Positions 29,434-39,174 of a stretch of 64,000 nt of DNA are shown here, piece by piece. Under the pieces are notes generated by a model that saw nothing but the letters and a program-made list of their open reading frames with translations, did no database searches and had not been told where the DNA came from. The position numbers were made by a program, and so were the translations under genes. The DNA comes from Paraburkholderia oxyphila NBRC 105797. GTDB lineage: Bacteria; Pseudomonadota; Gammaproteobacteria; Burkholderiales; Burkholderiaceae. The stretch is from NCBI RefSeq assembly GCF_000685075.1, contig NZ_BAYD01000013.1, positions 62,001 to 126,000 of the forward strand, written 5' to 3'. How positions within the stretch are numbered: position 1 is the first letter of the stretch; every line of letters begins with the position of its first letter.

Positions 29434-29487
29434 CGTAGGCATCATTAGCCGGACAGCGCCGGCGGTTTGAGGAGGTATGCCATCTCC
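29434..29487 (-). promoter_or_regulatory. fluoride (crcB-motif) riboswitch 1
   Basis: On the minus strand the aptamer reads GGAGATGGCAT, then ACCGCCGG, then GGCTAATGATGCCTACGG. These are the conserved core elements of the fluoride aptamer known from Pseudomonas crcB. GATGGCAT pairs with ATGATGCC to make P1, and the CCGCCGG/CCGG region forms the inner helix. A promoter lies upstream: TTGCCA (29531-29526) and TAAAAT (29508-29503), 17-base spacer. The controlled unit is the Cys/His-rich gene plus dynamin-like GTPase. No clear terminator-type hairpin is visible after the aptamer. Confidence 0.93.
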
Positions 29488-29596
29488 CTCAAGCACAGGT
29501 TCATTTTAATGACGGCATCTCAGATTGGCAACGGATCCGCCGAATTGATATCTGAGTTGTCCTACACTGTGGCTAGAGACCGGGGGGGCGTGAGAA

Positions 29597-30043
29597 ATGG
29601 CGGAACCATCGGAGAACACGAGACGGGCGCTGCGAGGACATCTTTGGCATCTCCTTGAGCTCCTTGAAAAGGTGCGCGAAATATGTGGGCCGGAGGCAAA
29701 TAGCAGCGTACGCCTCAATTATCTGCACCGGCTGGATGGTGAAAGGCTGCATGATGTCGAGCGTTTCCTCGAGAGATTCAACGACGAGGTCAATTGGGCG
29801 GCAATTCAGTGGGGAATCGATATCGACAGGGAACAGATTGAAGCGATCCATGCGCTCTCAGTCTCACTGCAGTTCGTTGGCATCGCGCTTGAGGAGATGT
29901 CGCCGTCGCGTCTGTCAGGCTTTGGGGCGCTCGATCCCGCGTTCGAGAAGGACTACGCGGTGTTTCTCCAGAGACTCCGTGGCCACCTCGGCACGCTTCA
30001 GCGTGCACTGGTGACCAGCGAGACGGACCGCCCAGCAGTTTGA
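29597..30043 (+). CDS. hypothetical helical protein inside the fluoride island
   Basis: A 148-residue soluble, charged, mostly helical protein (LWHLLELLEKVREICG, VERFLERFNDEVNWAAIQWG). I recognise no family and see no signal peptide or membrane segment. It is divergent from riboswitch 1 and has no riboswitch of its own. It is convergent with the HAD gene. It is likely real because the whole frame has coding character and nothing else fits the interval. Confidence 0.6.
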   Translation: MAEPSENTRRALRGHLWHLLELLEKVREICGPEANSSVRLNYLHRLDGERLHDVERFLERFNDEVNWAAIQWGIDIDREQIEAIHALSVSLQFVGIALEEMSPSRLSGFGALDPAFEKDYAVFLQRLRGHLGTLQRALVTSETDRPAV

Positions 30044-30150
30044 TTGGTCTGGTGCCTCACGGTCCCCGAAGGCCGACATGATCACGTTAAAGGATGCGGG
30101 AACGTTGCTGCCTGCGCCGATGCCGTTGTGGTCCATCGCGGATTCTCCCG

Positions 30151-30621
30151 TTAGCTCCGTAGCGTTGCGACCAGCCGTTTCGGGCGCAGCAAGAGTCCCA
30201 GGCCGTCGACCGCGTGGCGAACGACGACATCGGCGACCTCCAGTGCGTCAGTGGCAAGTCCCTCAGACCCGAGCACGACGATGGCCAGCGCTGCCTGTTT
30301 GAGCATGAGCGCGTCATTGCGTCCATTGCCCATTGCTGCGACCCGGTCCGGGCCGAGGCGTCGTACGTAATCGGCTTTCGCAAGCGCCTGCCCAGCGGTT
30401 GGCAGGCAGAGGATTTCCACGGGGCAATTGCGCAGATGGTCGCGCGCATCGCCGTAGGTGTTGCCCGTGACCACGTGAAGGTCCAGTTCATTGGCGAGTG
30501 CCGCCAGACGTGACTCGACGCCGTCGAGCAGTCGCCCGTCAACGGCGAGCGTTCCGTTGAAGTCGAGAACAAGATGCTCGAGGTTCAGGGTACGAAACCC
30601 CGGGATGTCCAGGAAGATCAT
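30151..30621 (-). CDS. HAD-superfamily hydrolase, soluble P-type-ATPase-like
   Basis: A 156-residue protein with HAD motif I as DFNGTLAVDG (about residues 19-28), motif II in VVTGNTYGD, a lysine in QALAKADY (motif III) and motif IV GNGRNDALML. This short cap-less form matches the stand-alone soluble P-type-ATPase-like phosphatases. The start at 30621 is chosen because AAGGAGAGACAG lies just before it; the frame is open to 30723. It is controlled by fluoride riboswitch 2 and divergent from the pyrophosphatase-enolase operon. The substrate is unknown. Confidence 0.82.
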   Translation of the reverse strand: MIFLDIPGFRTLNLEHLVLDFNGTLAVDGRLLDGVESRLAALANELDLHVVTGNTYGDARDHLRNCPVEILCLPTAGQALAKADYVRRLGPDRVAAMGNGRNDALMLKQAALAIVVLGSEGLATDALEVADVVVRHAVDGLGLLLRPKRLVATLRS

Positions 30622-30735
30622 CTGTCTCTCCTTGTGCGCCACTGCGGGAAATCGGGCCCGCCACGGCGCAATCTGGCGATTGCGCGTGCCATCGGAGCAT
30701 GGGAAGACAGACGACATGCGCAACAGCGCGACCCG

Positions 30736-30801
30736 ATGCCAGGACGGCTGGAGGCATCATTAGCCGGTCGGCGCCGGCGGTTGGCGGAGAATGCCATCTC
30801 C
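30736..30801 (-). promoter_or_regulatory. fluoride riboswitch 2 and its expression platform
   Basis: The aptamer (30801 down to about 30750) reads GGAGATGGCATTCTCC, CAACCGCCGG and GGCTAATGATGCCTCC on the minus strand. Downstream, ATGCC of the aptamer 3' end can instead pair with GGCAT (minus strand, 30740-30736), an alternative hairpin that would destroy P1. The promoter is TTGCGC (30846-30841) and TAGAGT (30823-30818), spacer 17. It controls the HAD hydrolase. Confidence 0.93.
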
Positions 30802-30951
30802 GTAGATCTGTGTTCTCACTCTAGACAATGGCAGGAAGCTGCGCAATCGGGTTTTGAGGTGCGAAAGACGGATGTTTCATCCTGTCGGGTATTCGGGGGG
30901 CGCCCGGAATGGTCAGCGGCGCGGGCAGTGGCGGGTGCGGATTGTGCGTGC

Positions 30952-31051
30952 TACACTGCCCGGAAAGGAGATGGCATTCCTCCTTAACCAAACCGCCGGC
31001 TTTGCCCGGCTAATGATGCCTACGGTCCCTGGGTCAGGAGGTCGTAGGCAT
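30952..31051 (+). promoter_or_regulatory. fluoride riboswitch 3 with promoter and expression-platform hairpin
   Basis: A -10 box TACACT (30952-30957, weak -35) is followed by the aptamer at 30967-31025: GGAGATGGCATTCC, AAACCGCCGGC, GGCTAATGATGCCTACG. The aptamer 3' strand ATGCCTACG (31016-31024) is perfectly complementary to CGTAGGCAT (31043-31051). The alternative hairpin excludes P1, and its loop holds an AGGAGG stretch. No T run follows, so control may use Rho or another step. It controls the DUF190-ppa-eno-eno operon and is divergent from riboswitch 2. Confidence 0.95.
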
Positions 31052-31201
31052 TGCCAAGGCGTCCTGCTGCCCAGATTGGTTCACGCTACGAATCTGGTTT
31101 TTCATGCGATCAGTTCCTTTTCCGCGCCGTACCGGGCGCGGTGAGTGCGTACGCACATTTTCGCTCGATGTGGCAGACCGGTCGTCCTTGCGGAGGCGCC
31201 C

Positions 31202-31530
31202 ATGAAGGGGAGCCAGCTGACCCTCTACGCCGCGAACCAGAGCCACCGTATCAAGCACCTGACGGTGGTCGACTGGTTGCTCGACGAAGCCAGACAGGCC
31301 GGCATCATCGGCGCTACGGTCGTTGAAATCGCGGAGGGAGTGGATGCCAGGGGCAAATACCATGCCGCGCGCTTCTTCGAACTCGTGGATCAGCCGGTCG
31401 CCGTCACGCTGATCGCTGCGGACGAACGGATCGACGCGATGCTCGCCCGGGTCCGCGAGGGTGGCATTCGCCTTTTCTACACGCGCGCGCCGATCGAATT
31501 CGATACCCTGGGCACAAAGGGAGGCCAGTG

Positions 31531-31531
<1 letters not shown>
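31202..31531 (+). CDS. DUF190-family protein (PII-like), copy 1
   Basis: A 109-residue protein with the DUF190/COG1993 pattern: LTLYAANQSHR at the start, LVDWLLDEARQAGIIGATVVEIAEG-like helix and strand, and a C-terminal LFYTRAPIEF. The family has a PII-like ferredoxin fold and is often found beside crcB fluoride channels; its mechanism is not established. GCGGAGG precedes the ATG. It is the first gene behind riboswitch 3, and its stop overlaps the pyrophosphatase start (TGATG). Confidence 0.88.
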
Positions 31532-33454
<1,923 letters not shown>

Positions 33455-33487
33455 AACGATAGCCGCGACCAGCAGGAGAATGAGGAG

Positions 33488-34780
33488 ATGGCCACGTCCG
33501 CGTCGATCGCCCGCGTAACGGGAGAGGAAGTCCTCGATTCGCGGGGTAATCCAACCGTGCAGGTGACCGTCGTGCTCGACGACGGATCACTCGCAAGCGC
33601 AACGGTGCCGTCGGGTGCCTCGACGGGGGATGCCGAGGCCGTTGAGTTGCGTGATGGCGACCGGCTGCGGTATGGCGGCAAGGGCGTCCTGAAGGCGGTC
33701 AGACACGTCAACGAGTTGATTGGCCCCGCGCTCACGGGTCTGCTTGCCGATGACCAGTGGCGTGTCGATGCCGTGCTGATCGAACTCGACGGGACGGATT
33801 TCAAGAGCCGGCTCGGCGCCAATGCCACACTTGGGGCGTCCCTGGCGTGCGCACGGGTTGCCGCGCAAGCCTGTCGCCTCCCGCTCTACCGCTATCTCGG
33901 CGGCGATGCAGCGCATATTCTGCCCACGCCGATGCTCACCGTACTCGACGGCGGCATCCATGGCAACGGTGGCCCCGATCTGCAGGAATTCATGCTGGTG
34001 CCGCTTGGCGCGCCGACGTTTCGGGAGGCGCTCAGATATGGCGTGGAAGCCTGGCATGCACTGCGTGAGCTGCTGGTCGAGCGCGGTACCGCGACAAACT
34101 TGGGGGACGAGGGGGGCTTCGTGCCGGCGCTCTCGTCAAACGGGGCGGCGCTCGACCTGATGATGCAGGCAATCGAGCGTGCCGGATACCGGCCCGGTGA
34201 AGACATCTCGCTGGCCCTCGACTTTGCGGCGACCAGCCTGTGGCACGATGGCCGTTACCGGCTGGAGCGGGAAGGGCGCAACCTGTCAGCGCAGGAAATG
34301 GCCGGATTGTGTCACGAGTGGGGCGAGCGGTATCCGCTTGTTTCTGTCGAAGACCCACTGATGGACAGTGACTGGGATGGCTACGCGCAGCTCACGCGCG
34401 CGCTCGGCGACCGGATGCAGATCGCCGGTGACGACCTGTTCGTCAGCAACCGGTCTTTTCTTGTGAAGGGCATCGCGCAGCGATGCTGCAACTGCGTCGT
34501 CATCAAACCCAATCAGGTCGGAACCGTCACGGAAACCCTGAACACCGCGCGCATGGCACTCGCCGCGGGCTATTCGTGCATGGTGGCACACCACTCCGGT
34601 GAGACGGAGGACACCAGCATTGCGGATCTGGCCGTCGCACTGAACTGTGGCCAGATCAAGGCGGGGGCGCCAGCGAGAGGTGAGCGCGTTGCCAAGTACA
34701 ACCGCCTGTTGACGATCGAGGGCAGTCTCGGCGAAGGCGCGCACTATGCCGGGCGCTCGGCATTTCAGCGCACACGTTGA
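33488..34780 (+). CDS. enolase-family protein, fluoride-inducible copy 2, altered phosphate-binding loop
   Basis: A 430-residue protein aligned without gaps to copy 1 over at least the first 370 residues. His158, Glu167, Glu208, Lys340 and Lys391 are kept. The SHRSGE loop is AHHSGE (367-372), so the arginine that contacts substrate phosphate in enolases is His369 and Ser367 is Ala. The NGG before the active His is DGG. It may be a less fluoride-sensitive enolase, an enzyme with a changed substrate, or a regulatory subunit. AGGAG lies upstream; the gap to copy 1 is 33 bases. Confidence 0.9.
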   Translation: MATSASIARVTGEEVLDSRGNPTVQVTVVLDDGSLASATVPSGASTGDAEAVELRDGDRLRYGGKGVLKAVRHVNELIGPALTGLLADDQWRVDAVLIELDGTDFKSRLGANATLGASLACARVAAQACRLPLYRYLGGDAAHILPTPMLTVLDGGIHGNGGPDLQEFMLVPLGAPTFREALRYGVEAWHALRELLVERGTATNLGDEGGFVPALSSNGAALDLMMQAIERAGYRPGEDISLALDFAATSLWHDGRYRLEREGRNLSAQEMAGLCHEWGERYPLVSVEDPLMDSDWDGYAQLTRALGDRMQIAGDDLFVSNRSFLVKGIAQRCCNCVVIKPNQVGTVTETLNTARMALAAGYSCMVAHHSGETEDTSIADLAVALNCGQIKAGAPARGERVAKYNRLLTIEGSLGEGAHYAGRSAFQRTR

Positions 34781-34818
34781 CCGGCGGTGCGCCGTTTCTT
34801 GGGACTACGGAGAAGGGC

Positions 34819-35172
34819 GTGGACGGCATACCGAGGCTACTCCATGATCGGGATCTTTTCGAGGCGCTACTGCAGCACGTGAGGGCACTCGACGATGCGA
34901 CCCGCGAAGGGGCTGTCTTTGGCTACCCGGTGGTTCTCATCGGCCATCGCGTCGTTTGCTGTGTGTACGGGAGTGGTATAGGAATCAGGCTGCCGGCAGA
35001 CGATGCACAGCGCCTGATCGACTGTGGAGGCGCCGTTTATTTTCAGCCGTATGGACGGTCGGTCATGCGTGAATGGGTGGAGATGCGCGTTGCCCGCGAC
35101 CGGCTGCATGAAATCACACCCGTGCTGAGCGAAGCGATTCGCTTTGTGAGGGGTCTCGAAGGCAGTGCCTGA
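34819..35172 (+). CDS. TfoX N-terminal-domain-like small protein (tentative)
   Basis: A 117-residue protein whose VFGYPVVLIGHRVVCCVYG, IRLPADDAQRLI and YFQPYGRSVMREWVEM blocks recall the TfoX N-terminal domain. The GTG at 34819, behind GGAGAAGG, is the best start; a TTG at 34777 overlaps the enolase stop. No function can be assigned with confidence. It follows enolase copy 2 closely and so is probably in the fluoride-riboswitch-3 operon. Confidence 0.62.
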   Translation: MDGIPRLLHDRDLFEALLQHVRALDDATREGAVFGYPVVLIGHRVVCCVYGSGIGIRLPADDAQRLIDCGGAVYFQPYGRSVMREWVEMRVARDRLHEITPVLSEAIRFVRGLEGSA

Positions 35173-35327
35173 CGAGGTCTGGCGTCCGTGGGTCCGTGGT
35201 CGCACGTTTCGCCGCGCCGCAACATGCGTCGGGCCTGTCGTCATGCACTAGAATGGCTTGAGGGGCCGCCGGCCCTGGAGCAGTCATCCTCGTGACGGCA
35301 TTCTGGTGTCGTTTGACGGAGGCAGAC

Positions 35328-35705
35328 ATGAACGGCTACCAGCTGACTTTCTATACCGAACAGAATCGGCGCCACGGTCATCATACGGTCACCGAATGGT
35401 TGCTGCATGAGGCGAAGCAACTCGGCATTCATGGCGCCACGGTCATCAATTGCGCCGAAGGAACGGGGCATGCGGGCGCGCATCATGCCGCGCATGTGCT
35501 TATGCTCGCCGATCAACCGGTCCAGATTATCCTGGCGGTTACGGAAGAGGAGGCTGACCGGATGCTCGACGCGGTGAAAGCCGGGCATGTGCACGTTTTC
35601 TATACCCGTTCGCCCGTGGAGTTTGGCGTGCTCGGCGACGATGGCCACGAGGGGCGCGAAAGCGCCGGTAAGCATTTTTCGCTCTTTCACCGGCGGGCGC
35701 ACTAG
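35328..35705 (+). CDS. DUF190-family protein, copy 2
   Basis: A 125-residue protein similar to the one at 31202-31531: LTFYTEQNRRHGHHTVTEWL, LGIHGATVINCAEG and VFYTRSPVEFGV. It has an extra His-rich C-terminus (GKHFSLFHRRAH). ACGGAGGCAGAC lies before the ATG. It is the last gene before riboswitch 4, probably the end of the riboswitch-3 operon, with a 155-base gap after the TfoX-like gene. Confidence 0.88.
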   Translation: MNGYQLTFYTEQNRRHGHHTVTEWLLHEAKQLGIHGATVINCAEGTGHAGAHHAAHVLMLADQPVQIILAVTEEEADRMLDAVKAGHVHVFYTRSPVEFGVLGDDGHEGRESAGKHFSLFHRRAH

Positions 35706-35720
35706 CAGAAGTCTGCGGGC

Positions 35721-35852
35721 TTGCATGTACCGGGGTGTCTCCTATACTCGATACTGTTGTTTGCGGAGATGGCATCCTCCCTTAACCGCCGCGTCCTCCT
35801 CCGCGCTGCTAATGATGCCTGCCAGTCCCCGGTAGCCGGGGCCGGCAGGCAT
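35721..35852 (+). promoter_or_regulatory. fluoride riboswitch 4 with promoter and expression-platform hairpin
   Basis: The promoter is TTGCAT (35721-35726) and TATACT (35743-35748), spacer 16. The aptamer at 35765-35825 reads GGAGATGGCATCCTCC, TTAACCGCC, GCTAATGATGCCTGCC. ATGCCTGCC (35815-35823) pairs perfectly with GGCAGGCAT (35844-35852), with an inner CCCCGG/CCGGGG stem. This long hairpin is incompatible with P1 of the aptamer. It controls the hydrogenase-4/complex-I-like operon. Confidence 0.95.
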
Positions 35853-36060
35853 GTTTGGCCGGCTCGCATTCACGAGCATCCCGGGCATATCAATGCCAGA
35901 AAAAAGCGAAGAACATGGGATGCACCGACGAGTTTTCATGGCGAATTCCCTGTTGCGTTGACCTTTGCAACCCCCTGCGTACCAGGCATCCGTTGCCGGC
36001 GTATGGGCGTGGCCTGCTGCAGGTCGGCGTATATGCCCCTGGCGGCGTCGGAGCGCGGCC

Positions 36061-37008
36061 ATGAGTGCGCGCGACGTCCTGCTGCAGATCGCCCAGGTGG
36101 TCACCGTGCTCGCGCTGTCACCGCTGCTGCAGGGGATGATCCTGCAATGGGAGGAACGCATCCAGCGCGGACGCGGGCCGGGGATATTCCAGCCCTACCG
36201 CGATTTGCGCAAACTCTTCCTCAAGCAGATTGTTGTGCCCGACACGGCGTCGTGGATCTTCTGGTGCGCACCGATCGTGGCGTTTACCTGCATGATGACG
36301 GTGCCCATCCTGATTCCGGTCCTCACCGATTTCCCGCTGCCCCTTTCCGATATGGGTGACATTCTCGGCGGCGGGCTCATTCTCACCCTGGGTTCCTTTG
36401 CAATCGTCCTGGCGGGCCTCGACTCGGGGAGTGCCTATGGCGGCATCGGATCGAGCCGTTCAGTGATGCTCGGCATCCTGGCCGAGCCGACGTTGATCCT
36501 CGTGCTCGTAGGCATCACGTTGCTCGCAAAGTCGATGCTGCCGTTCGTGGTCAATCACCTGCTGGTCCAGCAGCCCTCGGTGTACTGGAGTCCGGCGCAT
36601 CTCTTTCTCGTTTTCGCTTTCTTCGTGCTCCTGCTTGTCGAAACAGACCGTCTGCCCATCCATTCGAGCACGCATATCGAGGTGTACATGATCGAGGAGG
36701 CACGCATCCTCGAATACTCGGGCCCCCTCCTTGCACTGCTGAAGTGGGCATCGATGATGAAGCAGTTCATCCTGTTCACGATCTTCTGCAACGTACTCAC
36801 CTTGCCCTGGGGACTTTCGCAGCACGGTACGGCGATCGGGGCGCTCGGCGCCGCAGCGGGCTTGTTCGCCCGGATGCTCGTCGTGGTGCTGGCGATCGTC
36901 CTCGTTGAGACGGCGCAGTCACGCCTGCGTTTTTTCCGCTACCAGGAGCCGCTCGCAGCATCGTTCATGCTCGCGGTGCTGGCGATTGCTGCAAACCAGC
37001 TACGGTGA
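36061..37008 (+). CDS. HyfC/HycD/NuoH-like membrane subunit
   Basis: A 315-residue membrane protein with about eight hydrophobic segments and the family motif GRGPGIFQPYRDLRKLF near residues 38-54, then LVETDRLPI and THIEVYMIEEARILEYSG. In complex I and group-4 hydrogenases this subunit sits at the junction of the electron-transfer arm and the membrane pump. It is the first gene after riboswitch 4, about 210 bases downstream of its hairpin. The start at 36061 follows homology; the frame is open upstream to 35965. Confidence 0.9.
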   Translation: MSARDVLLQIAQVVTVLALSPLLQGMILQWEERIQRGRGPGIFQPYRDLRKLFLKQIVVPDTASWIFWCAPIVAFTCMMTVPILIPVLTDFPLPLSDMGDILGGGLILTLGSFAIVLAGLDSGSAYGGIGSSRSVMLGILAEPTLILVLVGITLLAKSMLPFVVNHLLVQQPSVYWSPAHLFLVFAFFVLLLVETDRLPIHSSTHIEVYMIEEARILEYSGPLLALLKWASMMKQFILFTIFCNVLTLPWGLSQHGTAIGALGAAAGLFARMLVVVLAIVLVETAQSRLRFFRYQEPLAASFMLAVLAIAANQLR

Positions 37009-37012
37009 TCCG

Positions 37013-37693
37013 ATGCTCCTTGCCCACCTGAGTCCTCTGGCGGCCTCCCTGTTCAGCCTTCTGGCGATCGGCAGTCTGTTGCTCGCGTTCGTCATGCTCG
37101 GGTCCCGCTGGCTCAAGGATTACCTGCTGGCCTTTACGGCGGAATCGTGGCTGATCGCAATTCTCTCGGGCACGGTCGGCTACTACGGCAACTACCACGA
37201 GCTCTATCTCGTCGCCGTGCTCACCGCGCTCTTTCGTGGGCTTGTCCTGCCGTACCTGATCTGGCGGATCATTGCGCGCCTGTCTGTGGAGCGGGAAGTG
37301 CACCTCACCCTGCAACCGAGTTCGTGCCTTGTGCTCGGCGCGCTGCTGGTGCTCTTCGCCTTCGTCGTGTCGAATCATCTGGGCGACGCACTGGGTCTGG
37401 GTGGCACCGTCGTCGTGCTTGCGCTGACGGTCATGCTGTCGATGAAGCTCATTGGCTTTCTGATGCTTGCCGTGCGACAGGAAGCGATCAGCCAGGTGCT
37501 GGGCCTGCTCGTTCTTGAAAACGGCATTTTTCTCGGTTCGCAGATTCTGGTCCCCGGTATGCCGCTCCTGATCGAACTGGTTCTGTTGTTCGATCTGCTC
37601 GTCATCGTGGTGAGCTTTGGTGTGCTCGTTCGTTATCTTGTTGCCCACGTGGGTAGCACGAGTAGCCGTGAGCTCCGGCGCCTGGTGGGGTGA
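37013..37693 (+). CDS. HyfE-like membrane subunit (hydrogenase-4 component E)
   Basis: A 226-residue protein, largely hydrophobic, with about seven membrane segments and the HyfE-type block AVLTALFRGLVLPYLIWRI near residues 74-92 and VLGLLVLENGIFLGSQIL. HyfE contains a NuoK-like part and belongs to the proton-channel arm of hydrogenase-4. It begins four bases after the HyfC-like stop and overlaps or abuts the next gene, so the operon is tightly packed. Confidence 0.88.
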   Translation: MLLAHLSPLAASLFSLLAIGSLLLAFVMLGSRWLKDYLLAFTAESWLIAILSGTVGYYGNYHELYLVAVLTALFRGLVLPYLIWRIIARLSVEREVHLTLQPSSCLVLGALLVLFAFVVSNHLGDALGLGGTVVVLALTVMLSMKLIGFLMLAVRQEAISQVLGLLVLENGIFLGSQILVPGMPLLIELVLLFDLLVIVVSFGVLVRYLVAHVGSTSSRELRRLVG

Positions 37694-37695
37694 TC

Positions 37696-39174
37696 ATGAT
37701 CGAAGCGTGGCTCGTTATAGTTGTGGTCGCACCCATACTGTCCGCCGCGATTGCCGGAGCGAGCCAGCATGGGCGCGTCGCCGAATATGCCAATCTCGCG
37801 GCGGCCGTCGTGTGCCTCATCGCCTCCCTGTGGCTGGTGATCCATGTCGACGGCACCCGGACCTTTATCAACGGTTACGTGCTGTTCGATGCGCTCGGTG
37901 CCTGGACGCTCGTGTGTACGTGCGTGGTCTACTGCCTGGCCTCGATCTACGCCGTCGGCTATATGCGTCTGCTTCGCGAGGAAGAGGCACGCCTCCCCGG
38001 CTTTTACGCGCTGTTTGCGCTGTTCGCCGCGACAATGATCTGCGGGCCGCTGATGAACAATATCGGCGTCTACTGGATCGCGATCGAGCTGACGACCCTG
38101 GTGAGCACATTCCTGGTCGGTTTCGAGCGGGGGCAGGAAGCGATCGAGGCGGCCTGGAAATACATCATCGTCGTGTCGGCTGGCATCAGCCTGGCGCTGC
38201 TGGGCACGGTGCTCTTTTACTGGTCGGGCAGTCTCGTCCTCGGTCCCACCTACGATATGACCTGGGACACCCTGCGTCACGCCGCGCCCCGCATGAGTCC
38301 CGCGCTCACGCAGATGGCCTTTCTGCTCGTGCTGGTCGGATATGGGACCAAGGCCGGGTTGGCGCCCATGCACACCTGGTTACCTGACGCCCATAGCGAA
38401 GGGCCAGCGCCTGTCTCGGCCATGCTCTCCGGGGCGCTTTTGAACACGGCGATGCTCGGCGTCGCACGCTTCCTGACGATTACGGATGCGGCGAGCGGAT
38501 CCATGCTCCCGCGGACCGTGCTCGTCGCGTTCGGTGCTTTTTCGCTGTTCGTCGCCGCGTTGTTCATTGTGCGGCAGCAGGGGATCAAGCGGCTCATGGC
38601 GTATTCGAGCGTCGAGCACATGGGGGTGCTGGCACTCGGATTCGGGTTCGGCGGCCCGCTCGCCATCGCCGCGGTGCTGTATCACATGCTCAACCATTCA
38701 TTGAACAAGTCGCTGATGTTCTTCGGCGCCGGCAATGTGATGCGGGCTTATGGAACCAAGGACATCGATTCGATCCGGGGCGTCTGGTCCCGCTTTCCGG
38801 TAACGGGCGCCTTGTGGATCGCGGGGGCAGTCGCGATCACGGGCGCGCCCCCCTTTGGTCTCTTCCTGAGCGAACTGGCGCTGATGCGCGCGGGGTTCGC
38901 CACGCCCAACGCCTGGGCCGTTATCGTGATGTTGCTGCTCCTGATCGTGATCTTTATCGGGTTCCTGAATCACTTTCGGACCATGTATTTTGGCACCCGG
39001 ACGCCGGTTGCCGCTCCCGCGCCCGTCACCAATGATGTCGAGGTGAGCACCTGGATGACGGTACCGATGTGGATGGCACTGCTGCCCGTATTCGTGCTTG
39101 GCATTTGGTGGCCGCAGGAATTGTGGCGCTATTTCGAGGTCGTCGCAGCGAACCTGGGTGGAGGCGCGCGATGA
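37696..39174 (+). CDS. HyfF/NuoN/NuoM-like antiporter-type membrane subunit
   Basis: A 492-residue protein with about 14 membrane segments. It has the proton-pump lysine/glutamate pattern: the conserved Glu in YWIAIELTTL, Lys in YGTKAGLAPMHTWLPDAHSEGP, and the later GIKRLMAYSSVEHMG. It is homologous to Mrp antiporters and complex-I pump subunits, so it moves protons or sodium. I take the ATG at 37696; a GTG at 37690 overlaps the previous stop. The next gene overlaps by four bases (ATGA). Confidence 0.92.
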   Translation: MIEAWLVIVVVAPILSAAIAGASQHGRVAEYANLAAAVVCLIASLWLVIHVDGTRTFINGYVLFDALGAWTLVCTCVVYCLASIYAVGYMRLLREEEARLPGFYALFALFAATMICGPLMNNIGVYWIAIELTTLVSTFLVGFERGQEAIEAAWKYIIVVSAGISLALLGTVLFYWSGSLVLGPTYDMTWDTLRHAAPRMSPALTQMAFLLVLVGYGTKAGLAPMHTWLPDAHSEGPAPVSAMLSGALLNTAMLGVARFLTITDAASGSMLPRTVLVAFGAFSLFVAALFIVRQQGIKRLMAYSSVEHMGVLALGFGFGGPLAIAAVLYHMLNHSLNKSLMFFGAGNVMRAYGTKDIDSIRGVWSRFPVTGALWIAGAVAITGAPPFGLFLSELALMRAGFATPNAWAVIVMLLLLIVIFIGFLNHFRTMYFGTRTPVAAPAPVTNDVEVSTWMTVPMWMALLPVFVLGIWWPQELWRYFEVVAANLGGGAR

